A stretch of 64,000 bases of DNA, taken from Pseudomonas sp. RC10 (GTDB taxonomy: Bacteria > Pseudomonadota > Gammaproteobacteria > Pseudomonadales > Pseudomonadaceae). The notes beneath the pieces are model-generated. The model did not search any database. It was not told where the DNA came from and saw nothing but the letters and a program-made list of their open reading frames with translations. How positions within the stretch are numbered: the first letter of the stretch is position 1; every line of letters begins with the position of its first letter. A program made the position numbers and the translations under genes. The stretch spans positions 2,666,001 through 2,730,000 of the forward strand of contig NZ_CP151650.1 in NCBI RefSeq assembly GCF_038397775.1. The letters run 5' to 3'. This document shows positions 9,871 to 18,772 of the stretch, one piece after another.

Positions 9871-11115
9871 ATGTTCAGACCGTTATCCATCTTCATCGGC
9901 ACGCGATACACGCGGGCCAAGCGGCGCAACCACTTCATCTCGTTCATTTCGATGACCTCGATGATCGGGCTGGCGTTGGGCGTGCTGGCGATGATCGTCG
10001 TGCTGTCCGTGATGAACGGCTTTCAGAAGGAAATGAGCTCGCGGATTCTTGGCATGGTGCCCCACGCGGTCATCGACGGGGTCAAGCCGCTGGACGACTG
10101 GAAACCCGCTGCCGACGCCGCGTTGAAAAACCCCCAAGTCACGGCGGCCGTGCCGTTCACGCAAATGGACGGCATGCTGTCGTACAAGGGTTCGATGCAG
10201 CCGATCGAGATCAACGGCGTGGACCCGGCGCTGGAATCCCAGGTCTCCATCGTCACCCAGCACATCGTTCAGGGCCGCCTGCAGGACTTGAAGGCTGGCG
10301 AGTTTGGCGTGGTCATCGGTGAAATCACGGCGCGGCGCTTCCGCCTGAACGTGGGCGACAAAATCACCCTGATCGTCCCGGAAATCAGCAGCGATCCGGG
10401 CGGTATCACCCCGCGCCTGCAACGCCTGACCGTGGTCGGCGTGTTCAAGGTCGGCGCCGAGCTTGACGGCTCCATGGCGCTGGTCAACGTGGCCGATGCC
10501 GCGGCGATCCAGCGCTGGCAGCCGAACCAGGTGCAGGGCGTTCGTCTGGCGCTGACCGACCTGTACGCGGCGCCGCAGGTCTCGACCGCCATCGCGGGCA
10601 GTCTCGGCGCGGACTACAAGGCCGATGACTGGACCCACACACAGGGCAGTCTGTTCAGCGCGATGAAAATGGAAAAGACCATGATCGGTCTGTTGTTGCT
10701 GATGATCGTCGCTGTCGCGGCCTTCAACATCATCGCCACGCTGATCATGGTGGTGAACGACAAGGGCGCCGACATCGCAATCCTGCGCACTATTGGCGCG
10801 ACGCCTCGTCAGATCATGACCATCTTCATGGTGCAAGGCTCGGTGATCGGCGTGATCGGCACGATCATCGGCGGCGTATTGGGCGTGATCGCCGCGATCA
10901 ACGTCAGTCAGTTGGTGGGCTGGGTCGAGCGCGTGACCGGCCAGCACATTTTCACCTCGGACGTGTACTTCATCAGCAACCTGCCATCGCAACTGGAAGG
11001 CAGTGACGTGGTGATGATCTGTGCGGCGGGGTTGATCCTGAGCTTTCTGGCGACGATCTACCCAGCGTATCGCGCCTCGCAGATTCAGCCGGCCCATGCG
11101 TTGCGGTATGAATGA
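9871..11115 (+). CDS. lolE: Lipoprotein-releasing ABC permease LolE
   Basis: A 414-residue paralog of lolC, with the same N-terminal [18 protein letters not shown] signature, one N-terminal membrane helix, a periplasmic domain and three C-terminal FtsX-type helices. It completes the LolCDE lipoprotein exporter. The ATG at 9871 is chosen because it aligns with the lolC start; a frame starting ten codons earlier lacks family similarity. An REP pair immediately downstream closes the operon. Confidence 0.93.
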   Translation: MFRPLSIFIGTRYTRAKRRNHFISFISMTSMIGLALGVLAMIVVLSVMNGFQKEMSSRILGMVPHAVIDGVKPLDDWKPAADAALKNPQVTAAVPFTQMDGMLSYKGSMQPIEINGVDPALESQVSIVTQHIVQGRLQDLKAGEFGVVIGEITARRFRLNVGDKITLIVPEISSDPGGITPRLQRLTVVGVFKVGAELDGSMALVNVADAAAIQRWQPNQVQGVRLALTDLYAAPQVSTAIAGSLGADYKADDWTHTQGSLFSAMKMEKTMIGLLLLMIVAVAAFNIIATLIMVVNDKGADIAILRTIGATPRQIMTIFMVQGSVIGVIGTIIGGVLGVIAAINVSQLVGWVERVTGQHIFTSDVYFISNLPSQLEGSDVVMICAAGLILSFLATIYPAYRASQIQPAHALRYE

Positions 11116-11131
11116 TCCGTTGAGTCACATT

Positions 11132-11221
11132 CTGTAGGAGCGCGCTTGCCCGCGATGGCGGTCTGTCTGCACCGATTCTGTGTCTGACAGATGGTAATCG
11201 CGGGCAAGCGCGCTCCTACAG
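11132..11221. repeat. Inverted REP pair after lolE
   Basis: A 25-base arm at 11132-11156 (CTGTAGGAGCGCGCTTGCCC and onward) has a perfect inverted copy at 11197-11221, with 40 bases between. This is a BIME-like REP doublet of the GCGGGCAAGCGCGCTCCTACA type and lies between the convergent lolE and copS genes. Confidence 0.9.
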
Positions 11222-11235
11222 GTGGCGTGTCGATT

Positions 11236-12597
11236 TCAAACAGGCAATTCAATCAAAAACCGCGTCACACCCTCCTGCGATTCACAGCGGATCGTCCCGC
11301 CATGGGCCTTGATGATCGACTGGGTGATCGCCAGCCCCAGGCCCGCATGTTCACTGCTGCCCTCATGACGTGCCGGATCAGCGCGATAAAACCGGTCAAA
11401 GAGCCGTGGCAGCACCTCGGCCGGAATGGTCGGGCCCGTGTTTTCAATGCCAATTCGCACGCGCTGGACGGACGATTCCAGTTTCACCGACACCCGACCC
11501 TGAACAGGGGTGAAGCGCAGTGCATTGTCCAGCAGGTTGGACAGGGCGCGGCGCAGCATGTGGCGATCGCCTTCCACGACGGCCTCGCCCTCACGGCTCA
11601 GCGCCACGTGCGCGTCCTCGGCGACGGGCAGGAAAAACTCCAGCAAGGCATCGACGTCTTCACCCAGCGCCAGACGCTCGCGGTTCGGGTTCAATAACCC
11701 ATGCTCGGCCTTGGCGAGAAACAGCATGTCGTTGACCATCTGCGCCATCCCTTGCAGCTCCTCCAGATTGCCCAGCAACGCTTCGCGGTACTCCGCCACA
11801 TCGCGGGGGCGGGTGAGGGTGACCTGCGTGTGGGTCAGCAGATTCGACAGAGGCGTACGCAGTTCATGGGCGATGTCGGCGGAAAATGCAGACAGGCGCT
11901 GAAACGCATCATCGAGACGACCCAGCATGGCGTTGAAAGCCTGACTCAGTTCGGCCAGCTCGCTGGGCATCTCGGCGTGCGGCAGGCGTGTCGTCAGCGA
12001 ACTGGCGGACACGCTGGCCGCGACCTCACTCATTCGACGCAAGGGCCGCAAACCGCTGCGTGCCGCCCAGGCGCCCAGCACGGCAGTGGCCAGTGCTGAC
12101 AGGCCGACGGTCAGCCAGATCAGGTGTTGCATGCGTTCCAGAAAGTGCTGGTGATGGGTGATGTCCAGCAGCAGGGTCAGTTGCGGCGTGCCTGGCTGAT
12201 CAGGTTGCAGGGGCACGGTGTAAGCGCGGTAAGCCGTGCCGTTGTCGGTCAGGGTGTGCAGACCTTCATGGGCTGCAGGTGTCGGGATTGAAGGGGAAAG
12301 GCTGTCGAACCACAGCGCGCCATCAGGGCTGCGAAGCTGCAAGGCCAGGTCCGGCGAGTGGGCCAGCTCCCTCATCAACGTCGGACGGCGCTGGTTCAGT
12401 TGCTCCGCGCTGGTTACATCCTTCAAGGCATCGCGCACGGTTGGCAGTTTGCTGTCCAGCAGTTGCTGATCCAGCTCCATGAAATGGCTTTCACTGGCCT
12501 GATTGAACAGCACGCCCGCCGTCAACGACACCACCGCCGTGCAGGCGGCGAACAGCAGGGCCAGTCGGCTGCCCAGGGAAATCCGCCCGAACATCAC
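11236..12597 (-). CDS. copS: Heavy-metal sensor histidine kinase (CopS/CusS type)
   Basis: The 453-residue inner-membrane sensor kinase partners the overlapping response regulator. It has an N-terminal membrane helix (about 10-32), a periplasmic sensor region, a second helix (about 158-180), a HAMP linker, the dimerisation helix with the phosphorylated histidine in [15 protein letters not shown], and an ATPase domain with [10 protein letters not shown] and [16 protein letters not shown]. It is most likely a copper sensor, because a cupredoxin gene stands on the other side of the pair; silver or cadmium cannot be excluded. Confidence 0.85.
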   Translation of the reverse strand: MMFGRISLGSRLALLFAACTAVVSLTAGVLFNQASESHFMELDQQLLDSKLPTVRDALKDVTSAEQLNQRRPTLMRELAHSPDLALQLRSPDGALWFDSLSPSIPTPAAHEGLHTLTDNGTAYRAYTVPLQPDQPGTPQLTLLLDITHHQHFLERMQHLIWLTVGLSALATAVLGAWAARSGLRPLRRMSEVAASVSASSLTTRLPHAEMPSELAELSQAFNAMLGRLDDAFQRLSAFSADIAHELRTPLSNLLTHTQVTLTRPRDVAEYREALLGNLEELQGMAQMVNDMLFLAKAEHGLLNPNRERLALGEDVDALLEFFLPVAEDAHVALSREGEAVVEGDRHMLRRALSNLLDNALRFTPVQGRVSVKLESSVQRVRIGIENTGPTIPAEVLPRLFDRFYRADPARHEGSSEHAGLGLAITQSIIKAHGGTIRCESQEGVTRFLIELPV

Positions 12598-13274
12598 AGG
12601 CTGCGCTCTTCGAGGACGTAACCCATGCCGCGCACGGTGTGGATGAGCTTGTTCGGGTAATCGTCATCGACTTTGAGGCGCAGGCGGCGGATGGCGACTT
12701 CGATCACGTTGGTGTCGCTGTCGAAGTTCATGTCCCAGACCTGGGAGGCGATCAGCGATTTGGGCAGCACCTCGCCCTGGCGTCGCAGCATCAGCTCCAG
12801 CAGGGCGAACTCCTTGGCAGTCAGGTCGATGCGCTGGCCATTGCGCTCGACGCGACGGCGTAACAGGTCCAGTCGCAGGTCGGCCAGCTGCAGGTGGGTT
12901 TCCGGGCTGGCGCTGCCGCCCCGACGCAACAGGCTGCGCACCCGGGCCAGCAGTTCGGAGAAGGCGAAAGGCTTGACCAGATAATCATCCGCGCCCAATT
13001 CCAGGCCGCGCACCCGGTCCTCGACGGCGTCGCGGGCGGTCAGGAACAGTACCGGCGTGTCGAGGCCCGCGCTGCGCACGGCCTGCAGGATTTGCCAGCC
13101 ATCCCGCCCCGGCAGCATGACGTCCAGAATCAGCAGCGCGTAGTCCCCGGTCAGCGCCAGATGCTGGCCGCTGGTGCCGTCGGCGACCAGTTCCGTGGTG
13201 AACCCGGCTTCGGACAGGCCTTGGCGCAGGTAGTGGCCGGTTTTCGCTTGATCTTCGATGATCAGTAATTTCAT
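12594..13274 (-). CDS. copR: Response regulator (CopR/CusR type)
   Basis: This 226-residue OmpR-family DNA-binding regulator has a receiver domain with the acidic pocket EDQ, phosphoacceptor Asp51 in [10 protein letters not shown] and the conserved lysine in DDYLVKPF, followed by a winged-helix domain ([17 protein letters not shown] to [11 protein letters not shown]). It overlaps the kinase gene by four bases. I start it at MKLLIIEDQ (13274), as family members do, although an in-frame ATG ten codons upstream exists and the Shine-Dalgarno sequence of the chosen start is weak (GGAAG). Confidence 0.9.
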   Translation of the reverse strand: MKLLIIEDQAKTGHYLRQGLSEAGFTTELVADGTSGQHLALTGDYALLILDVMLPGRDGWQILQAVRSAGLDTPVLFLTARDAVEDRVRGLELGADDYLVKPFAFSELLARVRSLLRRGGSASPETHLQLADLRLDLLRRRVERNGQRIDLTAKEFALLELMLRRQGEVLPKSLIASQVWDMNFDSDTNVIEVAIRRLRLKVDDDYPNKLIHTVRGMGYVLEERSL

Positions 13275-13347
13275 GGGTGATCGGTCGCTTCCAGTGACGC
13301 TCATTCGTTGCGCTTTATAACGTGAGCGGGGCGAGCAGGGGCCAAGC

Positions 13348-13361
13348 TTACAAAGTTGTAA
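13348..13361. promoter_or_regulatory. Candidate CopR box
   Basis: TTACAAAGTTGTAA is a perfect 6-2-6 palindrome in the short divergent region between copR and the cupredoxin gene. It resembles the TTGTAA-containing boxes bound by CopR/CusR-type regulators, so it could control both directions. Assignment to CopR is inferred from position and similarity. Confidence 0.6.
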
Positions 13362-13434
13362 TCTTGCGGTCAGCTGATTGCCAGTGGCGGGAGCCTACCT
13401 TAAGGTCATCGATTGTCGTTTGCTGGAGATTCCC

Positions 13435-13941
13435 ATGTTCGCTCGTTTTGTCGCTGCCGCCGTATTGCTGGGTGTGAGTCTTTCGTCTCAGGCTTCCCCC
13501 GGCGAGCACTTTGATTTTGGTCACCCGGCCAAGGCCGATCAGGCGACCCGCACGGTCGAGCTGACGCTGGGCGACATGTATTTCGAACCCAAGGCCCTCG
13601 ACGTCAAAGAGGGCGAGACCGTGCACTTCGTGCTGGTGAACAAGGGCCAACTGCTGCACGAGTTCAATCTGGGAGACGCCGCCATGCACGCGGCCCATCA
13701 GCAGGAAATGCTCAAGATGGTCGCCAGCGGCATGTTGACGTCGACCGGCATGAAGCATGACATGGCCGGGATGGATCACAGTGCGATGAAGCACGACGAT
13801 GCCAACAGCGTGCTGGTGGAGCCGGGCAAGACGGCCGAGTTGACGTGGACGTTCGCCAAGGCCACCAACCTGGAATTCGCCTGCAATCTGCCGGGTCACT
13901 ACCAGGCGGGCATGGTCGGCAAGGTATCGATCGCCGAGTAA
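13435..13941 (+). CDS. Secreted cupredoxin, copper-binding
   Basis: The 168-residue protein has a Sec signal peptide (MFARFVAAAVLLGVSLSSQA) and a single cupredoxin domain. Type-1 copper ligands are visible: His in LLHEFNL and the Cys-His-Met cluster in FACNLPGHYQAGM. A Met/His-rich insertion (MKHDMAGMDHSAMKHDD) lies between the strands and looks like an additional Cu(I)/Cu(II) binding arm. It is divergent from copRS and probably belongs to the copper-response regulon, acting in the periplasm as a copper carrier or electron carrier. Start ATG 13435 follows GGAG. Confidence 0.88.
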   Translation: MFARFVAAAVLLGVSLSSQASPGEHFDFGHPAKADQATRTVELTLGDMYFEPKALDVKEGETVHFVLVNKGQLLHEFNLGDAAMHAAHQQEMLKMVASGMLTSTGMKHDMAGMDHSAMKHDDANSVLVEPGKTAELTWTFAKATNLEFACNLPGHYQAGMVGKVSIAE

Positions 13942-14026
13942 TCGCTGAAAAAGCGGGACAAAACCTATAAACTCGGCGGTCAGGATTTCACTTCCGCCTT
14001 CTTTTTATACGTTTTCAGGTCCCGCC

Positions 14027-14857
14027 ATGCATCCCGCAGCCGAACACTCGCCCTTGGGCAAGTCCAGTGAATACATTGCCACCTACACGCCGTCCCTGCT
14101 GTTTCCCATTCCGCGCACCGCCAAGTGGGCCGAGCTGGGGCTGACCGCCGAGACGCTGCCATATCAGGGTGTCGATTTCTGGAATTGCTACGAACTGTCG
14201 TGGCTGCTGCCGTCGGGCAAGCCGGTGGTGGCGATTGGCGAGTTCAGCATTCCTGCCGATTCGCCGAACATCATCGAATCCAAATCCTTCAAGCTTTACC
14301 TCAACTCGCTGAACCAGACGCCGTTCGCGTCGCAGGCCGAGCTGGTCAGTGTGTTAGAGAGAGATTTGTCGGCCGCCGCTGGCAAGCCCGTGGGTGTGCG
14401 CATTCGTTCCCTGAAGGACATCGAAGCCGATGGCATCGTGGCGGTGCCGGGCGTCTGCGTCGACGGTCTGGACGTGAGCATCAACAGCTACGACCGCCCG
14501 CAGCCTGAGCTGCTGCGTTGCGACGAGTCGCGGGTGATCGAAGAGGCGCTGCACAGCCACCTGCTGAAATCCAACTGCCCAGTTACCAGCCAGCCGGACT
14601 GGGGCAGCGTTGCCGTGGCCTATCGCGGTGCAGCGCTGGATCACGCCAGCTTCCTGGCCTACATCGTCAGCTTTCGCCAGCATTCGGACTTCCATGAGCA
14701 GTGCGTCGAACGCATCTTCATGGACCTGAAACGACTGCTGAGACCGGAAAAGCTAACGGTCTCCGCGCGTTATGTGCGCCGTGGCGGGCTGGACATCAAC
14801 CCGTACCGCAGCACTGAGACGCTGACGCTGGACAACGGGCGGTTGGCGCGGCAATAG
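14027..14857 (+). CDS. queF: NADPH-dependent preQ0 reductase QueF
   Basis: QueF reduces the nitrile 7-cyano-7-deazaguanine (preQ0) to preQ1 in queuosine tRNA-modification synthesis. The 276-residue length fits the two-domain YqcD-type QueF. The NADPH-binding QueF motif is [11 protein letters not shown] (about residues 84-94) and the nucleophilic cysteine is Cys184 in [14 protein letters not shown], followed by the conserved Asp. I looked for a preQ1 riboswitch in the 85 bases upstream and saw no convincing one. A GGCGG/CCGCC stem with TTCTTTTT at about 13976-14008 may terminate the cupredoxin transcript. Confidence 0.96.
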   Translation: MHPAAEHSPLGKSSEYIATYTPSLLFPIPRTAKWAELGLTAETLPYQGVDFWNCYELSWLLPSGKPVVAIGEFSIPADSPNIIESKSFKLYLNSLNQTPFASQAELVSVLERDLSAAAGKPVGVRIRSLKDIEADGIVAVPGVCVDGLDVSINSYDRPQPELLRCDESRVIEEALHSHLLKSNCPVTSQPDWGSVAVAYRGAALDHASFLAYIVSFRQHSDFHEQCVERIFMDLKRLLRPEKLTVSARYVRRGGLDINPYRSTETLTLDNGRLARQ

Positions 14858-14885
14858 CCCGATGTCGGGGCGCTGAACAATGTCC

Positions 14886-14974
14886 GTGTGGGAGCGAATT
14901 CATTCGCGAAAAGGGGTACAGGCGATGGAGATGTATGGGCCGTAGCGCCCCTTCGCCAATGAATTCACTTACAG
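14886..14974. repeat. REP pair with one decayed arm
   Basis: GTGTGGGAGCGAATTCATTC followed by GCGAA starts the first arm at 14886. A degenerate inverted copy (TTCGCCAATGAATTCACTTA then CAGG) ends at 14974. It lies between queF and the convergent DUF4404 gene. Confidence 0.75.
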
Positions 14975-14999
14975 GTGTTCGTGCATCAGTCGATTCGAC

Positions 15000-15263
15000 T
15001 TAAATCCCGATGTTCCCCAACGTCAGCACAATGTTGCGCAACGTGCCGGCGATGGTGGGGTGTTCGACTTCGAAGCGTTCGACTGCCAGGTTCACACCAT
15101 CGGCCAGATTGTTGTCGGGGGTGGCGTTTTCGACGGCGATCTCGGCCTGGATCTGCGCCATCAGCGTATGCAGGTCTTCGCGTTCTTCTTGGGTCAGCGG
15201 CGGGTTCTGCTCCAGTTGCTCGCGCAGTGCATTGAGTTGTACTTCCAGTTCGCGGGCGGGCAT
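15000..15263 (-). CDS. DUF4404 family protein
   Basis: The 87-residue protein is predicted to be cytosolic and almost entirely helical: LEVQLNALREQLEQNPPLTQ, then EEREDLHTLMAQIQAEI, and a C-terminal amphipathic helix ERFEVEHPTIAGTLRNIV. This pattern matches the DUF4404 family, common in Pseudomonas, whose function is unknown. AAAGGGAGC gives a strong ribosome binding site at the ATG. Confidence 0.8.
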   Translation of the reverse strand: MPARELEVQLNALREQLEQNPPLTQEEREDLHTLMAQIQAEIAVENATPDNNLADGVNLAVERFEVEHPTIAGTLRNIVLTLGNIGI

Positions 15264-15371
15264 AGGGTGCTCCCTTTATGAGTAGTCTCTGCATGGACCT
15301 CAGCGCGTCGGCAAAGGTCCTTTGTCGGTAAGACTAATCCACACCGGGCCTTTCTGCATGACCCTGATCAA

Positions 15372-16007
15372 TCAGGGCTTTTCGGCCTTCATGCGGCGCA
15401 GGGAAATGTCCGCCAGGCAGGATTCCAGATCGGCCAGATGATCGATCACCGAGTGCGCGCCCGTCGCGTACAGCTCCAGGGTGGCGCGGCCTCGTAGGCG
15501 CTCACGCTCCAGGTCGCTCAGGGCGTCCCAATGAGCCGGTGACAGCCCGCACAACGGTCCACAGGACGCGAGGCCCACGGTCCACAGCCCCGCATTGAGC
15601 CCAGCAGTCAGCAGACGAGGATCGCCGCTGACCAGCACGCAGCCGTCGAGTTGGGCGACATTCAGGCTCATCAAGGCCTGCCAGCAGGCATCCGGCGCAG
15701 GCCAGTGGTTGTTCGGGCTTGGGGTGGGGTGCACCAGACCGGCGAGCGGAGACGCCAGCTGCTCGGTGATCGCGGCGGGGTATTCATCGATCCACGCGCA
15801 GGGGATGCCTTGCTGCTTGAGGCTTCTCAAGGCCACCATCGCGCCGGGCGTTGGGTGGGAGAAGGGGGTGGCGTCGTGTGAGTCAAACGATTGGCCATCG
15901 CGGCTGCGCAAGGTCCGCACCTGCGCGCCGAAATCGACCAGGCAGCCGCTTAGTCCAAAAAGCACGGCGGTGAACGAAGGGGCGGGCACGGCGACCGGGG
16001 CAAGCAT
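15372..16007 (-). CDS. HAD-fold protein lacking the nucleophile Asp
   Basis: The 211-residue protein is closest to phosphonoacetaldehyde-hydrolase-like HAD proteins: AVLFGLSGCLVDFGA aligns with the family's AVxxDxAGTxVDFG entry. The nucleophilic aspartate is glycine here, so normal phosphoaspartyl chemistry should be impossible. The second conserved block CVLVSGDPRLLTAGLNAG is retained. A Pseudomonas-restricted HAD subfamily with this loss is known, so this is probably a lineage feature and not recent decay. The ATG at 16007 is preceded by GAGGGA; an earlier start five codons upstream has none. Confidence 0.82.
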   Translation of the reverse strand: MLAPVAVPAPSFTAVLFGLSGCLVDFGAQVRTLRSRDGQSFDSHDATPFSHPTPGAMVALRSLKQQGIPCAWIDEYPAAITEQLASPLAGLVHPTPSPNNHWPAPDACWQALMSLNVAQLDGCVLVSGDPRLLTAGLNAGLWTVGLASCGPLCGLSPAHWDALSDLERERLRGRATLELYATGAHSVIDHLADLESCLADISLRRMKAEKP

Positions 16008-16211
16008 GAAATTCCCTCTCAAATGCCCAAGACGCTAAGGGAGTTTCATGACAGTGCGATGACCGAAGGGTGACATTGTGAGCGGATGTTTAAAGATCAG
16101 CACATTCCGTCAGTGTTCGGCGACGTAAATAGTGACAGAACGCTTTATACTCTCGCCTTTGGTTGGGGGGCGTAGCGCCCGCTTCATCACTTTTGACTGG
16201 GAGTCTTTGCT

Positions 16212-16913
16212 ATGCCCGTGACCGGTGCAGGCTTTATCAATCGTCTGGCTCGAACGTGTTTCTGGGCCGGTCTGGCCCTGGTGCCGATGGCCGCTCAGGC
16301 CGCTGAAGATGATCCGTGGGAAGGCGTCAACCGTGCGATCTTCCGTTTCAACGACACTGTCGACACTTACGCGCTGAAGCCCATCGCCCAAGGCTATGAC
16401 TTCATTACGCCGCAGTTTCTCGAAGACGGCATCCATAACATGTTCAAGAACGTCGGTGAGGTGACCAACTTCGCCAACGATGTCCTGCAAGCCAAGCCTC
16501 AGGCTGCTGGCGTGGACACTGCCCGCTTGATCATCAACACCACGTTCGGTCTGCTGGGCTTCTTCGACGTCGGCACCAAGATGGGCCTGCAACGCAACGA
16601 CGAAGACTTCGGCCAGACCCTGGGCCACTGGGGCGTGGGCAGCGGGCCTTTCGTAATGCTGCCGTTCTTCGGTCCGAGCACCGTGCGTGATGCCTTCGCT
16701 AAATACCCTGACACCTACACCCAGCCGTACCGCTACATCGACCACGTGCCGACCCGCAACACGGCGTTTGGCGTGAGCGTGGTGGACACCCGTGCCAGCC
16801 TGTTGTCGGCTGAAAAACTGGTCAACGGCGACAAATACATCTTCATCCGTAACGCCTACTTGCAAAACCGCGAGTTCAAGGTCAAGGATGGCAAGGTCGT
16901 CGACGATTTTTAA
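16212..16913 (+). CDS. mlaA: Outer-membrane phospholipid transport protein MlaA
   Basis: MlaA removes mislocalised phospholipids from the outer leaflet of the outer membrane and passes them to the Mla retrograde pathway. The 233-residue protein carries the family core: DDPWEGVNRAIFRFND after the signal sequence, then FLEDGIHNMFKNVGEVTNF and GVGSGPFVMLPFFGPST. The signal region ends AAQAAEDD, a type I cleavage site; I see no lipobox cysteine, unlike the E. coli lipoprotein. Otherwise full length, with an intrinsic terminator directly after it. Confidence 0.93.
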   Translation: MPVTGAGFINRLARTCFWAGLALVPMAAQAAEDDPWEGVNRAIFRFNDTVDTYALKPIAQGYDFITPQFLEDGIHNMFKNVGEVTNFANDVLQAKPQAAGVDTARLIINTTFGLLGFFDVGTKMGLQRNDEDFGQTLGHWGVGSGPFVMLPFFGPSTVRDAFAKYPDTYTQPYRYIDHVPTRNTAFGVSVVDTRASLLSAEKLVNGDKYIFIRNAYLQNREFKVKDGKVVDDF

Positions 16914-16938
16914 TCGCGACTGACTGTTGCGCAGATGC

Positions 16939-16970
16939 AAAAAAGGCGACTTCCGAGTCGCCTTTTTTTT
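16939..16970 (+). terminator. Intrinsic terminator of mlaA
   Basis: AAGGCGACT and AGTCGCCTT pair around a TCCG-type loop and run into eight Ts; the As on the left arm make it usable on the opposite strand for the convergent PilZ gene. Confidence 0.92.
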
Positions 16971-17024
16971 CGTATTTTTTCGTAATTCTTTTTGCCGAAT
17001 CTGTGAAGCGGTTCCGTTTTGATA

Positions 17025-17324
17025 TCACTTCATGGTCAAAATGGTCAGCCCCAGTTTCTGCTCGTCACCTTCGACGTCGGCGATCCAGACCACCTCGGTG
17101 TCGGCTTCCAGGCCTTTGAGCGCGGCGTGTTCGGACTCGATTCGGACGCTGATCCGGTCACCGACCTTGAACGACCGAGGCGCCTGTATCTGCATGCCGG
17201 AGCTGGATAAATCCACGCACACGGCGGGGATGATCTGGCCTGCGTAGATCAGGCTGATGTCCGCGTCGACACGCATGCGGATGTAGTCTCGTTTCTCTGC
17301 ATAGTCGCGATCGATCTGACCCAT
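17025..17324 (-). CDS. Single-domain PilZ protein
   Basis: The 99-residue protein is one PilZ domain, a cyclic di-GMP receptor module. RDYIRMRVDADISL supplies an RxxxR-like entry (RDYIRMR) and VDLSSSGMQIQAP is the canonical D/NxSxxG motif, here DLSSSG. It stands upstream of and divergent from rssB, so it may connect c-di-GMP with that phosphatase switch, but this link is inference only. AAGGATG precedes the start. Confidence 0.88.
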   Translation of the reverse strand: MGQIDRDYAEKRDYIRMRVDADISLIYAGQIIPAVCVDLSSSGMQIQAPRSFKVGDRISVRIESEHAALKGLEADTEVVWIADVEGDEQKLGLTILTMK

Positions 17325-17530
17325 GGTGCATCCTTCATTTTTGTTGCTGATTTAGGGGTTCTTATAACTCCGGGCGATTTGAGATGTAAAGACGCCGACC
17401 GACCACTGGAGCGAGCTTGAAACGCCCGGCGGATGGGAGTACCGTCTGCGCCTTGAAGGGCACCTCTGACGACTGAAGCGTTTGACCAAAAGTCCGCTGC
17501 CACCGTACAGAGAGGCTAGAAGCGAATCCA

Positions 17531-17561
17531 GTAAGCGGCCTGACAGAATCCGACCGCTTAC
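17531..17561. other. Inverted repeat upstream of rssB
   Basis: GTAAGCGG and CCGCTTAC are perfect eight-base arms 15 bases apart, ending 29 bases before the rssB start codon. It could be an operator or a leader hairpin; the rest of the 266-base gap shows nothing else I can support. Confidence 0.4.
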
Positions 17562-17590
17562 GCCAACCTGATCTGGCGCCGTTTGCCCAC

Positions 17591-18772
17591 ATGCAAAAAA
17601 CCAGTGCCACGCTGCTGATTATCGATGACGACGAAGTGGTGCGCGCGAGCCTCGCGGCCTACTTGGAAGACAGTGGGTTCAGCGTCTTGCAGGCCAGCAA
17701 TGGCAAGCAAGGTCTGGAATCCTTCGAGAAAAACACGCCTGATCTCGTGATCTGCGATCTGCGCATGCCTCAAGTTGGAGGCCTGGAGCTGATTCGTCAG
17801 GTCACCAGCCTGTCGCCGGACACTCCGGTGATCGTGGTCTCCGGCGCGGGTGTCATGAGCGATGCTGTCGAAGCATTGCGTCTTGGCGCGGCCGACTACC
17901 TGATCAAACCGCTGGAAGACCTTGCAGTGCTTGAGCACTCCGTCAAGCGGGCACTGGATCGCGCGCGCCTCCTTCAGGAAAACCAGCTCTACCGTCAGAA
18001 GCTTGAGACCGCCAACCGCGAACTCGAAGCCAGCCTGCATCTGCTGCAGGAAGACCAGGATGCCGGTCGCCAGGTTCAGATGAACATGCTGCCGACCAAC
18101 CCGTGGGCGATTGACTCGTTCGAATTCGAACATGAGATCATCCCGTCGCTGTACCTGTCCGGTGACTTCGTCGATTATTTCCGCGTCGATGAGCGCCGCG
18201 TCGCATTCTATCTCGCCGACGTGTCGGGCCATGGTGCGTCATCGGCTTTCATCACCGTGTTGCTGAAATTCATGACCACGCGCCTGTTGTTCGAGTCCAA
18301 GCGCGGCGGCACGCTGCCCGAGTTCAAGCCTTCCGAGGTGCTGGGCCACATCAACCGGGGTCTGATCAGCTGCAAGCTGGGCAAGCACGTGACGATGGTG
18401 GGCGGTGTGATCGACGAGCAAAGCGGTAAATTGACTTACAGCGTTGGCGGACATTTGCCGTTGCCGGTGCTGTATACGCCGACAGAAACCCGCTACCTTG
18501 AAGGGCGCGGCCTGCCGGTGGGGTTGTTCAACGAAGCAACGTATTCGGACCATGTGCTGGACCTGCCGGAGTCCTTTAGTCTGACCCTGCTGTCTGATGG
18601 CATTCTGGACCTGTTGCCAGGTGATACACTCAAAGAGAAAGAGGCCAACTTGCCTGAATTGGTGAAGTCGGCGGGCGGCAGCCTGGATGGTCTGCGTCGT
18701 AAGTTTGGATTGGCCACGCTCGGGGAGATGCCGGATGATATCGCCTTGTTAGTGTTGAGCAGGAACCTTTAA
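17591..18772 (+). CDS. rssB: Response regulator with PP2C-type phosphatase domain (RssB)
   Basis: The 393-residue cytosolic switch protein has an N-terminal receiver domain (phosphoacceptor Asp56 in DLVICDLRMPQ, conserved lysine in DYLIKPLED), a coiled-coil linker (about 120-155) and a C-terminal PPM/PP2C phosphatase domain with FYLADVSGHGASSAF and LLSDGILDLLPGD. In Pseudomonas this protein dephosphorylates the STAS antagonist encoded next to it and thereby tunes sigma-S activity. The stop codon overlaps the rssC start (TAATG), indicating coupled translation. Confidence 0.92.
   Translation: MQKTSATLLIIDDDEVVRASLAAYLEDSGFSVLQASNGKQGLESFEKNTPDLVICDLRMPQVGGLELIRQVTSLSPDTPVIVVSGAGVMSDAVEALRLGAADYLIKPLEDLAVLEHSVKRALDRARLLQENQLYRQKLETANRELEASLHLLQEDQDAGRQVQMNMLPTNPWAIDSFEFEHEIIPSLYLSGDFVDYFRVDERRVAFYLADVSGHGASSAFITVLLKFMTTRLLFESKRGGTLPEFKPSEVLGHINRGLISCKLGKHVTMVGGVIDEQSGKLTYSVGGHLPLPVLYTPTETRYLEGRGLPVGLFNEATYSDHVLDLPESFSLTLLSDGILDLLPGDTLKEKEANLPELVKSAGGSLDGLRRKFGLATLGEMPDDIALLVLSRNL

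Noticed and set aside
9883..11097. 404-residue frame antisense to lolE
   Set aside because: Mirror of a confidently identified gene; His/Asp-rich low-complexity composition, no family similarity.
13942..14026. Possible preQ1 riboswitch before queF
   Set aside because: I could not find the short stem plus A-rich tail of preQ1-I or the larger preQ1-II/III layout; a simple terminator-like stem explains the structure seen.
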